Shown here: positions 47,980 to 62,887 of the stretch, one piece after another
Numbering within the stretch: the stretch's first letter is position 1
How the letters are laid out: every line of letters begins with the position of its first letter
Assembly: GCA_035041965.1 (NCBI GenBank)
Contig: JAPYMA010001917.1
Coordinates: 24,257-88,256 of the forward strand
Direction: 5' to 3'
From: Anisakis pegreffii
Lineage: Eukaryota; Nematoda; Chromadorea; Rhabditida; Anisakidae
Length of the DNA: 64,000 bases
Made by a program: the position numbers and the translations under genes
Notes under the pieces: model-generated
The model's input: only the letters and a program-made list of their open reading frames with translations
What the model was told of the DNA's origin: nothing
Databases searched by the model: none

Positions 47980-50152
47980 ATGGTCAAACTTAAAAACAGG
48001 TAAATTTCAGTCATCGATTTTGAATTATTTGTTTATCAATTCGATTTTTTTAAAATGTATTAATGTGATAAATGTAATATTAGAAGTCGTTCACGAATCT
48101 TTTCGCTGAGTATTGCAAAAAAATGTCTTCTATGCTCAAAGCTAACATCTGTAAATGTCTTAAATCAATCATCAACAAAGTAGTACGTATTTCGAGCTCA
48201 TTTTTTATTACTTATGCTAAAAATTCTTTCTTTTTGATTATCAAGAATGTGCGTAAAAGAATGTATGAATCATATCGTTATAATTTATGTACAACAATAA
48301 TTGTGTATTATTCACACAGGAATAGTATCATTCACGTTTCATTTTTGAAATATTCGCTGTGAAGAAGCTTGAAATCTGATGGTAGTTTTTTTTCGGAGAT
48401 GTTTGTTGCTTCAATTCGCAAGAAACTGACTTATCGTTCAATGAAATTAACCTCACATTGATTTGATTGGCACACATCGTTTATAACAATTTGAGGTATT
48501 TATTAATTGAACTGTTGTTCGATGCGAATGCAACTGGCGTTGTCACTGAAACTGCGATCTATTCAGCCATTTGTAAACAAATTGCCACATTATACGGCGA
48601 TTTTGGTTTTGCTGCCGCCAAATCATCGCTTGCCATTAAGGTTTCTGTTTGTTGTTCTTATTATTATCATCATTCTCGCCGTTGTTATCTTTTGGTTCAT
48701 CTTTATTTCGATGCTTCCGATTGAAATGTTGCAATCGTGTGCAAAAATCCAAGATAAACTCGTCCAAAAAAATGTAAGAATCGCTTTGTATTTGTTTCAG
48801 TGCAGTGCTTCGTTGTTTTGATTATTTGCAACAGTTTTCATTTGACATAAAGAAAGCATCAGATTGCAACCAAAAGCAGTGTGTTCGAAGTATTTGAATT
48901 GATAAAATGCAATTCATTATCAAACAGTTATATTTGGAATGTATTCACGTGCAGAGTATAACACGTAATCGAATGCTATCCTCGCATTATCAGTAGATTG
49001 GTTCCGTTGAACGATAGTTTCATGCCAGTAACATATCGCAGGAATTGTTGTCATAGTCCTTTTCGGTTCTTTTATGTACAGATTGTATTTGCATTGGTAT
49101 AATGTAAGAACACTTTTCAAACACTTTGAAAAATCGTGATCGATTTTGGTGTATTATGAACAGTGTTGATAGATTATGACTTCATTAGGTTTATATGTTT
49201 AGAGCTAGAATGGAAGATGAAATGTGCATATTGATTATAGATGAGAGATTGAAATGTTTGGTGATAGATGAGATAAAAAGGATGATATGGTGTTGGTAAT
49301 GAGGAGAGGTTTTTTAATGATTTTAGCTTTTTTTGGTAATTTGTAAAAATTTCATTGCATTTTGAATTATTTGGTTTAGTTTTTGTTGAGTGATTACTGA
49401 CGATTATTATTGTTCTTTAGTGATTGTTGACGTTCTTTTTAAGTGTCAAATATTGTTTATGTGATGATTTTGTTCACGGGAATTGTGATATTAATAGAAT
49501 CGTTGATATCGGTAATTACGGTCTAAATAACATTGATGTAGCAACAATACAGTTTTTATCATTACTTTGTGGCGATGATTAAAGTGATAACGGCAATGGT
49601 AACATTGAAATTGAAATTTCCAGGTGTTTGACAGTGAAGCAGCAACGAGTATAATTCGAGTATCGGTGGAGTCGCTGAACCGATTGCTCGCTTCGATTCC
49701 ATTCGTTAATTCCATTGCAAATGTTCCAGTAGTTATCAAGCTTCTTTTCATCGGTAATTACATTTATTGTGCATACGAAAATTGTGAAAGAATTGTGTTT
49801 GGACGACGAGTTTAATTTGTTTTGAATTTCGATAGCAGTTGCTGGGTCTTGTGAGTTGGTTTAGCGATTTGCAAATTAGGTGAAACGAGTGGTAATATGA
49901 GATAGCAAGAGAAATATAGTTGAATGAGTGTAGTGTTTTGTATTGTTGACTTGAGTTGTTCGACTTTGAGTGACTCGTTTAGGGTGGTGCACATTTGGAA
50001 TGAAGTGGTATTGAAATAAGCACTTTTTGTTCAGTTATGAGTTCATGTGGAAAGTTTTAGGTTCTTCAATTCGATCTTGTGAAAAGGCACTTTTGAGGAT
50101 CAACAGACGACGATTGTATGCTTCTTTGAGGAGAGCGGAAACGAAAAGTTAG
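47980..50152 (+). CDS. POP5: Ribonuclease P/MRP protein subunit POP5
   Basis: Protein subunit of the nuclear RNase P and MRP ribonucleoproteins, acting in tRNA 5' processing and pre-rRNA cleavage. Exons 47980-47999, 48496-48640, 49624-49753 and 50061-50152 (TAG) join in phases 2, 0 and 1 to give 128 residues. The start MVKLKNRYLLIELLFD matches the invariant POP5 opening (MVRxKxRYLL.E). It is followed by LYGDFGFAAAKSSLAIK, the central strand-helix region, and LLFIGGSSIRSCEKALLRIN, equivalent to the family's GGTIRTCQK. The first exon holds only 20 coding bases and is recognised by phase and by the exact MVKLKNR/YLL join. The exon-2 acceptor is the unusual TTTGAG. The gene lies about 1 kb downstream of NARS2 on the same strand. 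Confidence 0.88.
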
Positions 50153-52365
<2,213 letters not shown>

Positions 52366-55300
52366 ATGGGTGGCGGGCATGATCAGCCGTCATTTCGAGT
52401 TGCGTTATACCCCAGGATGACGTGCTCTGAAGAGAGCCAACCGAATTTAGATGAACGTTTCGATAGTGCCGTTGGCATTATTCAGAACCTTCCCAAAGAA
52501 GGTTAGCAGTTTTTGATGTAGTTCTTTATTCGCCTTCTGAAATTATCTTGAATACTTCTATGTGATCAGTCTTTGAAGTGTCATATTCACTGATCATACG
52601 TCTTTTGTTGTTCTTTCCCTTTTCTCATGGCACTCGATCAGCACAAAATGCAATTGATTAAATTCAGGTCCAATGCAACTGACCAGGGATCAAAAACTGA
52701 AATTTTACTCATTCTTCAAGCAGGCTACTATTGGTCAATGTAATAAACCAAAACCATCGTTTTGGAATATCGTCGATTCTTACAAATGGTATCGTTATTG
52801 AGTATTTCATCATCCGTTTGAATTTAATCGAGTTCTTCTGCAATATTTCAAGAAATATTGCCAGCTGATTTGAAACCACTTTAAATTTGCACGAAAATTC
52901 ACATTCGTCAACGATCTCGCAATTGAAGGGATGCATGGAATAAACTCGGTGAAATGCAAAGCGAAGAAGCAAAATTGAAGTATGTGGAATGCTTTCGAGA
53001 TTTTGTGACGAGTATCATGGGTAAATACAACTTTGTACCGTGGCTGAAAGCGAACGACGAATTCTGTGAAACTGTTCTCCGACCGAAGTTTTATGTTCTC
53101 GGTTATGGTTAGTTGTGCAGTTGATTTGCGAGAAGAAATTGTTTGGAATCGTTTTTCGTTGTTGACTGAGGTTGTTTTGAATTGACAAAATCAAATATCT
53201 ATGGGACAGTTATTGCTGCATCACGTAAACGAGCTTCCAATGGTATTGCAGATTGGCAACTTGTCGAAGAGGATGGTGAGCAACGGTTACTGGATATGGC
53301 TACTGGACAGAACGCTGATGATAATAATAGTGATGATAACAAGAATGATGAAAATTCGTCGCAAAACGCTAACAGCAGTTCGAAAGTATGTCATATTTAT
53401 CGCATATTTATTGTTTTTATTGCGTCGCATGGGCATAACACGTTTATAATGCCGTAATAATAACCGTAAGGCGTTGAGACCTTAAGTAAACTTCCAGTAC
53501 TCAAGTTAAACTTGTTTTTCATTGGTTCATCAATTGATTGATAAAGGTTTGCTATTAACCTATCAGTGATTGTTGATTGAAGATAGAAAGCGTATCGGAA
53601 GGAATTGTTGGGAGAGGATGCGATGCAGCGAAAATCTCTTGCAGTGATGACGGTTACGAGGATGCAAGTGATGAGAATGAGGTTTGCATCTCTGTCGTAG
53701 TCGTTAGTGGAGGCATTTGGTTTTGTTCGCGATGGTATTAATCGTTGTTTTTGTTGTTATCGAACTGAACCCTTGTAAGGTTGTTCGCTGATCTCGAAAT
53801 TTCATTGGACTTTTCTTTTGAGAAACATGTTTTCATTGACCGATCGTTTGATCCGTTCTGTTTTCGTTTACTGAATTTACGTCAAGGTTATTTGTCATTG
53901 TGTTGACGCATTGAAATATCACTGTGTTTATCACAGTAACGATATCGTTTTGTTTTATTTCGCATTTTGTTCACGTGATGTGCACAAAATATGAGACTGG
54001 ACCAGAATGCGATAAGTTGGCCTGGTTTGTTCCAGTCGCGATGAGAGCCACCCGATAGGCGTCAGATCAACTACAACTCTCAACAGTTCACTGCATTATC
54101 GTCAGCTGGAATTGTCCAACGATGTGACCATAAAATCTACTTTCGAATCTGAAACCAACAGTTGACCTTGATCAGCAGTAGTTGAATAGCACTTTAGCAC
54201 GTGTTTCAACAACCTATTCGAGGTGTTCCATGGTAGAGCTGAGACGAGCCTCATTGCCTTTTTCGGATACGTCTTTGTTTAATCCACCATTGCGTTCCTG
54301 AAAATCATATTCGTTCGGACGATTGCACACTACTTTTGCAGTTAAAGAAAATCCGCAACGATCCCCTTTCAACGTTACGCGAATCTGTTGTCAATTAGTA
54401 GCGGATAATTGGCTCTTAACGGTCTATAATTCTTGTTATTCGGGGATTTTCTGGAAATATTTGCAATATTCCCGCAATCATACATGCGACTTGCAATTTG
54501 GATGACAGCTCCTGGTCTCAGTTCGATCTCCGTAAAAGATCTGATGTGTGTGGTTGGACAGAAAGCGGATGTGGCGAAATATCAATTTGTGGAAATGTGT
54601 ACATCAGAAGAGTTGAAATAGATTGCGACGTTAGAACGAAACGGATCGCGCGATAGTGAATGAGGTTGAAACGTAGTGCGTTTTCGATGAGTCGAGTGAA
54701 CTGCTGCGTCGTTGATTGAACGAAATCCGGTGAGGTGAACTCGAAAGAAAACTTATGAATGACCGTAGGTAGTGATCACCAAAATTTGTGCACAGCAGAT
54801 CTGTTATGAGCGAGGCTAAACTGGCCGAAAGTATGATTAATTGATCAAAGAGAATGAGAAGTCAACGTGAACCCAGTTAAACGGTCGGTCGCTCGCGATA
54901 GCAAAAAGTCTCCTTTCGAGAGGTATACCATCCTCCGAGGTTAGAATCTGGGAATAAAATTCACTCTTGAGAATGATGCCGATCAGATCTATGTTATGCC
55001 ATCGCTTCGGTTGATACAGATTGATAAAACCATAAGGTGCATGTGAAGGTATGTAAACGGGCGCGACTGTGTATTGTCTCTTTAGCATGATACTCACGAG
55101 TGACCTTTCCTTGTCAGAGAGGCGAGAAAACGGATCCTATGATACTGTTTGAGGAGTGAAATCTTTTGGTGGTCGTGCTTTTTTGTGCATGAACAGTTAG
55201 TTGCTTGGGTTGGTTTGACTGAATAATGATGTCACATTCGAATAAGATCATATGATGAGGAGAGAGGGAGATATTGTAAGGGCCAAATGATGAAAAGTGA

Positions 55301-56611
55301 ACGTTAATTCGGTCGTTTTTTGCGGTTGACAGCCGTCGTGACGATTATTTTAGTAGTTATTAGACAGTTTCCTGTTTCAGTGACAGTAGTGCCTTACAGT
55401 GTTCAGTGTTGCAATTCAGCCTTTGAGTTGCAAACTCGCCATTGATTTCTCCTCCATTTTGCGCTGAAAATGGCGTTGTGTATTGTTTGAATTGTTTTCG
55501 AAAGAATGTTTTCATTAGAGAATATTTATTTGATTTAATGTTACTGTTCATGCTTATTCAGTCCAGTTGAACGGTTATTGATCAGATCATTTTTCAGCAC
55601 TTTCATCTTCTACCAGCTGCGAATTCCAGCAATAGAAAAGAGTATGTGGTTTTTTTTGACTCGTTTATCATTTAAATCGTTGCCAATGCGTGATGCATCG
55701 TTATGATCTTTTTATCTGTCAGTCAATTTGTGAAGTCCTCATCCATCAATTCACCACATACGGCATGTTCTATGTTGTGTCGTTGAACACTGATGAGCGA
55801 CGAACAAAACCCGAGACGACGAAGACAAATCCTTTACTCGGGAACAAAACCATGACACACAATCCTTTACCTAGGATCAAGACAAGACACACAAAGACAC
55901 AGAAATCTCGCCCTTATATAGAGTTTTCTTATGTAAATTTCTAACTATAAGACGGCAGCTCATATACAAATCAGCAGATCACGTATGGTAATTTGATCAC
56001 ATATGCTGCTAATTCGATCCTTACACAACATTCTAATTTGTTGATTTCTCGCTAAGTTTGCAATATGAAATCAGGTTCTTGATTTATTCTTTACATGTCT
56101 CTGCAATGATTTTCGACAAAAAAAAACGCAGAGAAGTTATAACTCTTAATCAGTTTCTAATCTTTTCCATGATTATGTAATATGATCGAGTTTAATGATC
56201 GATAGCATTTTCATCGAAAGTACTTAATACTTGAATAGATCAGTGGTTGCTTAAAGGTTCGGTGAGTGTCATTCGGAAACGTGTAGTTCGTCATCGAGTG
56301 GATCGTCGTCACGTAACAAAGACAAACAACAGACGCCAACGCCATCCAAAGATGTCTCTAATTCAGTGAGATCACTTCAACACACAATTAATACAACTAC
56401 TTGCTCACAAATCACAGCAGTCACCAAACATCTGCAAAACCTTCTTCGAATGTTAACGTCACAGCAAAAAATTCTCACCTCATTAGTCAGTAATATATCG
56501 CCACAAACCGACGGAATATTTTTGAGTTGGCGGACATTAATTCTGCTTATTTTGTGGCCAGTCTTGGTGAAATTGATCGTTAAGTTCATCAAATTTTGGG
56601 CGAAACCTTGA
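52366..56611 (+). CDS. ACBD5: Acyl-CoA-binding domain protein, ACBD5-like, tail-anchored
   Basis: Probable peroxisomal acyl-CoA-binding membrane protein that could also tether peroxisomes to the ER (known for ACBD5). Exons 52366-52501, 52668-52788, 52929-53107, 53210-53385, 53583-53681 and 56267-56611 (TGA) give 351 residues with consistent phases. The ACB domain runs from about residue 17 to 100: RFDSAVGIIQNLPKEG, then GPMQLTRDQKLKFYSFFKQA, FWNIVDSYKWDAWNKLGEM and KLKYVECFRDFV. An acidic and Asn-rich linker contains a FFAT-like YEDASDE. The C-terminal exon is Ser-rich, then an amphipathic, coiled-coil-like stretch (LQHTINTTTCSQITAVTKHL), then a single membrane segment (LILLILWPVLVKLIVKFIKF) near the end, the tail-anchor arrangement. 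The join to the last exon uses a GGTGAG acceptor over a 2.6-kb intron and is the least certain junction. Confidence 0.85.
54837..55136 (-). CDS. Antisense terminal exon inside the ACBD5 intron, unrecognised
   Basis: On the minus strand a CATAG acceptor opens a phase-0 frame of 99 residues and a stop. It starts DPFSRLSDKERSLVSIMLKR, contains YIPSHAPYGFINLYQPKRWH and IGIILKSEFYSQ, and ends VHVDFSFSLIN. The composition is protein-like (aromatic, Pro and charged residues, no low complexity). It looks like the last exon of a gene transcribed against ACBD5. No first exon with a phase-0 donor was found between 55137 and about 55700. A short ORF at 55360-55514, whose first ATG gives MKTFFRKQFKQY, has only a phase-1 donor. 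I do not recognise the family. Confidence 0.35.
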   Translation of the reverse strand, partial: DPFSRLSDKERSLVSIMLKRQYTVAPVYIPSHAPYGFINLYQPKRWHNIDLIGIILKSEFYSQILTSEDGIPLERRLFAIASDRPFNWVHVDFSFSLIN

Positions 56612-57014
56612 GTGGTCATACGGATTTTTGATGGAAGAATAGACGTTTTTCGGTCGTTCCCTTGGGAAATTTGGACAGTAGTGTCATTTCATTATAATGA
56701 CAGTATTCCACTCGAATTTCTGTACTCGTTATCGTGTTATGTGAGGTTACAATTCATGGTTTTCGAAATGAGATCGATTCAAAATTCTGATGGTTTTAAA
56801 AATTTGCGTTGTTCTGTAATTTCATAAATGTGATCACTTTTCATGTGATATCCTTCACTGTCTTCATTTTTATTGCTTCGAGTTTCCTTTGCATTTTGTG
56901 TCATATTCCTTCAGTAGCCTGGTTTATTGACACTGTTTTTAGATATCTGGTCATCATTTGGTTTAGCTTCCTAAAAAATGCTCAATTTATTTATGGTGCT
57001 CTCGGTCGGAAAGG

Positions 57015-57045
57015 TTTCAAAGTCGTCGGATGGACGACTTTGAAA
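57015..57045. repeat. Perfect 13-bp stem hairpin
   Basis: TTTCAAAGTCGTC and GACGACTTTGAAA flank the loop GGATG, about 0.4 kb after the ACBD5 stop. It could sit in its 3' UTR. Confidence 0.88.
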
Positions 57046-57726
57046 TCTGAAGGGATTTTCATTCTACCAATATTGATGTCGGTAGCATTCAATTTTACTG
57101 ATCGTGAGGTATCAGCTAGCATCATGTAATATCATGAACTGTTTAGCGTTTGTCCATTTCGATAAATTTTATGATTTGCAATTCTCTCGGCGAAGCATTT
57201 TGATGTAATTGATCATTGAAATAGTTTATTGTTTCATCGTTGCTTTTCATCTTTCAACAAATTCGCATGTTCGTATTGTTTTTGTCAGCTGGCGTTATCA
57301 GTCTTGATGTGTTTCATAGAACTTATCTGATGCTTGTATTGATCAATTAAATGTGAATACCTTATCAAATTTTATCAGTAATCAGTAATGCTACATTTTA
57401 TGTTAACATGTGTATCATCGATTCCTCTCTGAACATCAGAGCATTTGCTTTTTACTACCTTCCACTGGTCCATAATTCGACGTCAGTTCTGCTTATTATT
57501 TACTGTTATCCAACTGCATTGAATGATCTACGATTTTCATTCACTGAAGTTGATTAATTACTTCTCATAACAGGCTTTCTATATTTATTATAGTTGCAAT
57601 GCGCAACTCTTTGCAGATTATCACTCGATTTTCGGTATCTATTGAGAAGAAAAACATTTGAAGATTGTTTAACGTATGAAATGAATGAAAGATACACTGA
57701 CCCTTCAGAATGACTATGAATCGAGT

Positions 57727-57778
57727 AATTTATTCCGTTTATTTGATGATTTTTCAAATCAAACGAACGGAATAAATT
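57727..57778. repeat. 21-bp inverted repeat with 10-base loop
   Basis: AATTTATTCCGTTTATTTGAT pairs at 19 of 21 positions with the arm ending CGGAATAAATT. The right arm contains an AATAAA. Confidence 0.8.
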
Positions 57779-60416
57779 AGATCAAAATTATTTCTAAAAT
57801 CAAAAAATTCCATTTGAGTTTCATGAATTATCCAATGTAAATCTCTGTTACAATCATCAGCTATATCCGCTTCTACTGTTTCATTAATTTTTGTTCATGT
57901 TGACAATCGATATCTGTTGCTTTTGCTTGGAGAATTCATAACGACGTCAGTTTTAATCTATGTCGTAGTAGAAATCAGCATCGTTTCGTTTTAACATTTT
58001 TTGTCATAAATCAATTTGATTCAATACGAGTGTGCAAATGAAACAATAAACGAAATTCATCGTAAAAGACAAACACATGAAGTGTAAATATTCGGGGAAT
58101 TCGGTATTAAAGTGAAAAAAAGGATGCGGCGATGAGCGTATCTTACGTTTATGAGGTGCCAGAGAGGATGGGTTTTTGATGAGATGCACTTTTTCTAACA
58201 ATAAAAAAATGGCAAGTCGAGTTGTGTTTAAAGTTAGACGTTGAAATTGGGCGATTACATATTATGAATTGTAACTTGAATCAATGAACAACAAATTACA
58301 AATAAATATTACCAATCGCAAATTGTGGTTTTCAATTGTTGCAGTAATCAGTTTGTATTCATAGAAGTCTTTTTCAATAGATTTCTTCCATCCGTTTTAT
58401 CTTAGCTTTAAAAATACGTCAATTCTGCATCCATTGACGAGACGTACAATGCAACAGGACATATTCAGTACCTGATGAAGCTCCGAAAAGAGGTGTGCTC
58501 GATAGTAGAACGGTGTTGTTTGTTTTCTTGAAAGTGTTAACAGCATACAATGACAACAATCTTCAATCGAAAATATTTTCATATTCTCATCTCGAAATTA
58601 CGATCAAAGAACAAGACTAATTGTATGTGACATTGGATTACTGACTTCATCTGAATCGAACCTTTCATGAGATTCAATGGAATATTTTGTGAAAATAATC
58701 GATCAATATAAAGTGGCTACCGATCTGAAAGAATATACCCATCGATCTGAATGATTAAGGGCGTTAAACAATTCCATGGCACTGATTACAACTGCACAAT
58801 ACTGCTGAAACGATCGTTTCATCATACGATTCCGTAGTAATGTTTTAAGTATACTATTCAATCATCACCAACGAAATTATTTTCAAGATGCACGTTGAAA
58901 ATGTGAATAAGAAATGTCGAAATGAAAGTATTCATCAAATATGAGGCATAAAGCAGAGACCGCAGAAGTGGTGTGATGTCGTAGAAAGTGCGTGCTGAGG
59001 TGAGCAAATGTTAGCGTTCATCAAAGAACTGCTGCAGTGCTAACTATTTTTGAACATAACCGCAAAACAAGTAACGGTGTTAATCTCGATGCATAATTAA
59101 CAGTATTCAGTACCTTTAATGGACTATCGAAAAAACTTTCGCAACATTTACCGTTCTGAAAATGTTCCTTTTTAAGCAATTTGTTCATATGTCCATTTCA
59201 TAAAGCGTTCAATTCAGTTCCATCTCACGATATTTTTCTTGAATTATCTCTATGAGTTTTGATAGTAATCTGAACGTAACTTACAACGACTTTGTGAGGC
59301 TTTTTGCTGCTCCAGTTACTACAGTTAACTTCTGGGGCACACAACTGAAACAGTGCGAGAGTCTTGCGATTGTGTAATCGCCGTTCTTGAAGACATTGAA
59401 GTGAACGTCGTCATTATTTCATCACGGCGTTCAGTGTGGATCAATTGCTTGAAGGTGTTATCAAAATATTGACTTCACGCATGGAAAGAACGTTGTTTAC
59501 GGTGGCATTAAGCAACGCATTATGATAACTCGAATACACAATGGATAATTTTGTTCACAGCCTGAAAAACGGATTTTTTTCGCAGGATAATATTTGACGC
59601 TTTCACACGCCTAGCTACGTACACATGTTATAAATTTGAACCAGCAGTGATAGAATTCATTTGTTTCTTTGCTAAATAATAAAGTGCAATAGAGAATTTC
59701 TTTCAAAATGCTCATTTTAATGCCAACTTGGCAAAAAAAGCGTACGCTATGATGTCCGTATTTTCAAATAGCTGACGTTATGATGTAATTAGGTTGCTAT
59801 TCAAGACAAATTCATCGTTTCTACAAAATTTTTTCTCCTCTGAAAGTTGGGCACACTTTTGGGCATTATTGGATCACGAGTAAGAAAATCGCATCTTTGT
59901 AGTAATGTCCAGATGGCATCAAGAATGTTCATATACGTCTGAAGTGACCGTGAATTCGCAGTTACTTCAAAATTTCTAATAAATTCGTCAATGATGGATC
60001 AACAAAAACAATTTGAAGATTTCAATGCATTTCACGAATTTAAAATAATTTTCGACAGCTTAAGTGATGAATGATTTCACCGCATCCCAAACTGCGAGCA
60101 TTTCTGACTCATGGGAAGCAGTACCTCAAGGGACTGGTAACTACGGTAACTAGCCATACCCACAAATTACGGTAGAACGCAACGCCCGCATTTAGGCCAT
60201 GCCCACTTTCTGATCCGACATCCCGCTTACAAAATTTTTGTCAAATGCACTTGAAATGAAAGTGCAACAAAGATACAAAGAAGTGAAAAAATCAGAAGTG
60301 GTTTATAACTTTATGTCAATTTAACGTCCAAACGTTAGATCAGAACAGTAAGCTTTGTGCACGGCTACAAGGTCACCTGGAATACACATTCAAACTTTCC
60401 CACATTATTTAGAAAC

Positions 60417-62887
60417 GTATCACTATAGATCATTGCATACATTAATATAGCATTATAGAGTTCGCCATCTTCAAGCTACCGGTACCCTCAAGTTTGCCCA
60501 GTAACATATAGATTTCTTTACACCATTCAATTCCTCAGATCCTCTAGATTTAGAATATCATATATTTTGCCGAACGATTTTTCCTACTCGAGGAGATATA
60601 GCCATTTTCTTGATCCTATCTCAATCAGCGCAATCGCTCTCATTCATTATACAATGTATCACTATAAATCACTGCATACATTAATATAGCATTATAGAGT
60701 TCGCCATCTTCAAGCTACCGGTACCCTCAAGTTTGCCCAGTAACATATAGATTTCTTTACACCATTCAATTCCTCAGATCCTCTAGATTTAGAATATCAT
60801 ATATTTTGCCGAACGATTTTTCCTACTCGAGGAGATATAGCCATTTTCTTGATCCTATCTCAATCAGCGCAATCGCTCTCATTCATTATACAATGTATCA
60901 CTATAAATCACTGCATACATTAATATAGCATTATAGAGTTCGCCATCTTCAAGCTACCGGTACCCTCAAGTTTGCCCAGTAACATATAGATTTCTTTACA
61001 CCATTCAATTCCTCAGATCCTCTAGATTTAGAATATCATATATTTTGCCGAACGATTTTTCCTACTCGAGGAGATATAGCCATTTTCTTGATCCTATCTC
61101 AATCAGCGCAATCGCTCTCATTCATTATACAATGTATCACTATAAATCACTGCATACATTAATATAGCATTATAGAGTTCGCCATCTTCAAGCTACCGGT
61201 ACCCTCAAGTTTGCCCAGTAACATATAGATTTCTTTACACCATTCAATTCCTCAGATCCTCTAGATTTAGAATATCATATATTTTGCCGAACGATTTTTC
61301 CTACTCGAGGAGATATAGCCATTTTCTTGATCCTATCTCAATCAGCGCAATCGCTCTCATTCATTATACAATGTATCACTATAAATCACTGCATACATTA
61401 ATATAGCATTATAGAGTTCGCCATCTTCAAGCTACCGGTACCCTCAAGTTTGCCCAGTAACATATAGATTTCTTTACACCATTCAATTCCTCAGATCCTC
61501 TAGATTTAGAATATCATATATTTTGCCGAACGATTTTTCCTACTCGAGGAGATATAGCCATTTTCTTGATCCTATCTCAATCAGCGCAATCGCTCTCATT
61601 CATTATACAATGTATCACTATAAATCACTGCATACATTAATATAGCATTATAGAGTTCGCCATCTTCAAGCTACCGGTACCCTCAAGTTTGCCCAGTAAC
61701 ATATAGATTTCTTTACACCATTCAATTCCTCAGATCCTCTAGATTTAGAATATCATATATTTTGCCGAACGATTTTTCCTACTCGAGGAGATATAGCCAT
61801 TTTCTTGATCCTATCTCAATCAGCGCAATCGCTCTCATTCATTATACAATGTATCACTATAAATCACTGCATACATTAATATAGCATTATAGAGTTCGCC
61901 ATCTTCAAGCTACCGGTACCCTCAAGTTTGCCCAGTAACATATAGATTTCTTTACACCATTCAATTCCTCAGATCCTCTAGATTTAGAATATCATATATT
62001 TTGCCGAACGATTTTTCCTACTCGAGGAGATATAGCCATTTTCTTGATCCTATCTCAATCAGCGCAATCGCTCTCATTCATTATACAATGTATCACTATA
62101 AATCACTGCATACATTAATATAGCATTATAGAGTTCGCCATCTTCAAGCTACCGGTACCCTCAAGTTTGCCCAGTAACATATAGATTTCTTTACACCATT
62201 CAATTCCTCAGATCCTCTAGATTTAGAATATCATATATTTTGCCGAACGATTTTTCCTACTCGAGGAGATATAGCCATTTTCTTGATCCTATCTCAATCA
62301 GCGCAATCGCTCTCATTCATTATACAATGTATCACTATAAATCACTGCATACATTAATATAGCATTATAGAGTTCGCCATCTTCAAGCTACCGGTACCCT
62401 CAAGTTTGCCCAGTAACATATAGATTTCTTTACACCATTCAATTCCTCAGATCCTCTAGATTTAGAATATCATATATTTTGCCGAACGATTTTTCCTACT
62501 CGAGGAGATATAGCCATTTTCTTGATCCTATCTCAATCAGCGCAATCGCTCTCATTCATTATACAATGTATCACTATAAATCACTGCATACATTAATATA
62601 GCATTATAGAGTTCGCCATCTTCAAGCTACCGGTACCCTCAAGTTTGCCCAGTAACATATAGATTTCTTTACACCATTCAATTCCTCAGATCCTCTAGAT
62701 TTAGAATATCATATATTTTGCCGAACGATTTTTCCTACTCGAGGAGATATAGCCATTTTCTTGATCCTATCTCAATCAGCGCAATCGCTCTCATTCATTA
62801 TACAATGTATCACTATAAATCACTGCATACATTAATATAGCATTATAGAGTTCGCCATCTTCAAGCTACCGGTACCCTCAAGTTTGC
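60417..62887. repeat. 239-bp tandem satellite, about 10.3 near-identical copies
   Basis: A unit beginning GTATCACTATA recurs every 239 bp (60417, 60656, 60895 and so on). Apart from two bases in the first copy, I see no differences between units until identity stops within AAGTTTGC near 62887. Each unit holds TACCGGTACCCTCAAGTTTG, ATATATTTTGCCGAACGATT and an ACTCGAGGAGATATAGCC box. The left border is abrupt. Confidence 0.95.

Larger units (their letters stand above)
56612..60416. other. ACBD5 3' flank to satellite
   Basis: Includes two hairpins (57015, 57727) and a hydrophobic frame at 56809-57129 that overlaps the first hairpin and is probably not coding. A minus-strand frame near 59320-59480 looks weakly protein-like. 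No supported gene. Confidence 0.4.

Noticed and set aside
56809..57129. 106-codon hydrophobic ORF after ACBD5
   Set aside because: It is T-rich 3' flank overlapping a perfect hairpin. The hydrophobic character is a by-product of T-rich codons.
60417..62887. Regular repeats considered as a CRISPR array
   Set aside because: The 239-bp units are contiguous with no spacers, in a eukaryotic chromosome, so this is a satellite.
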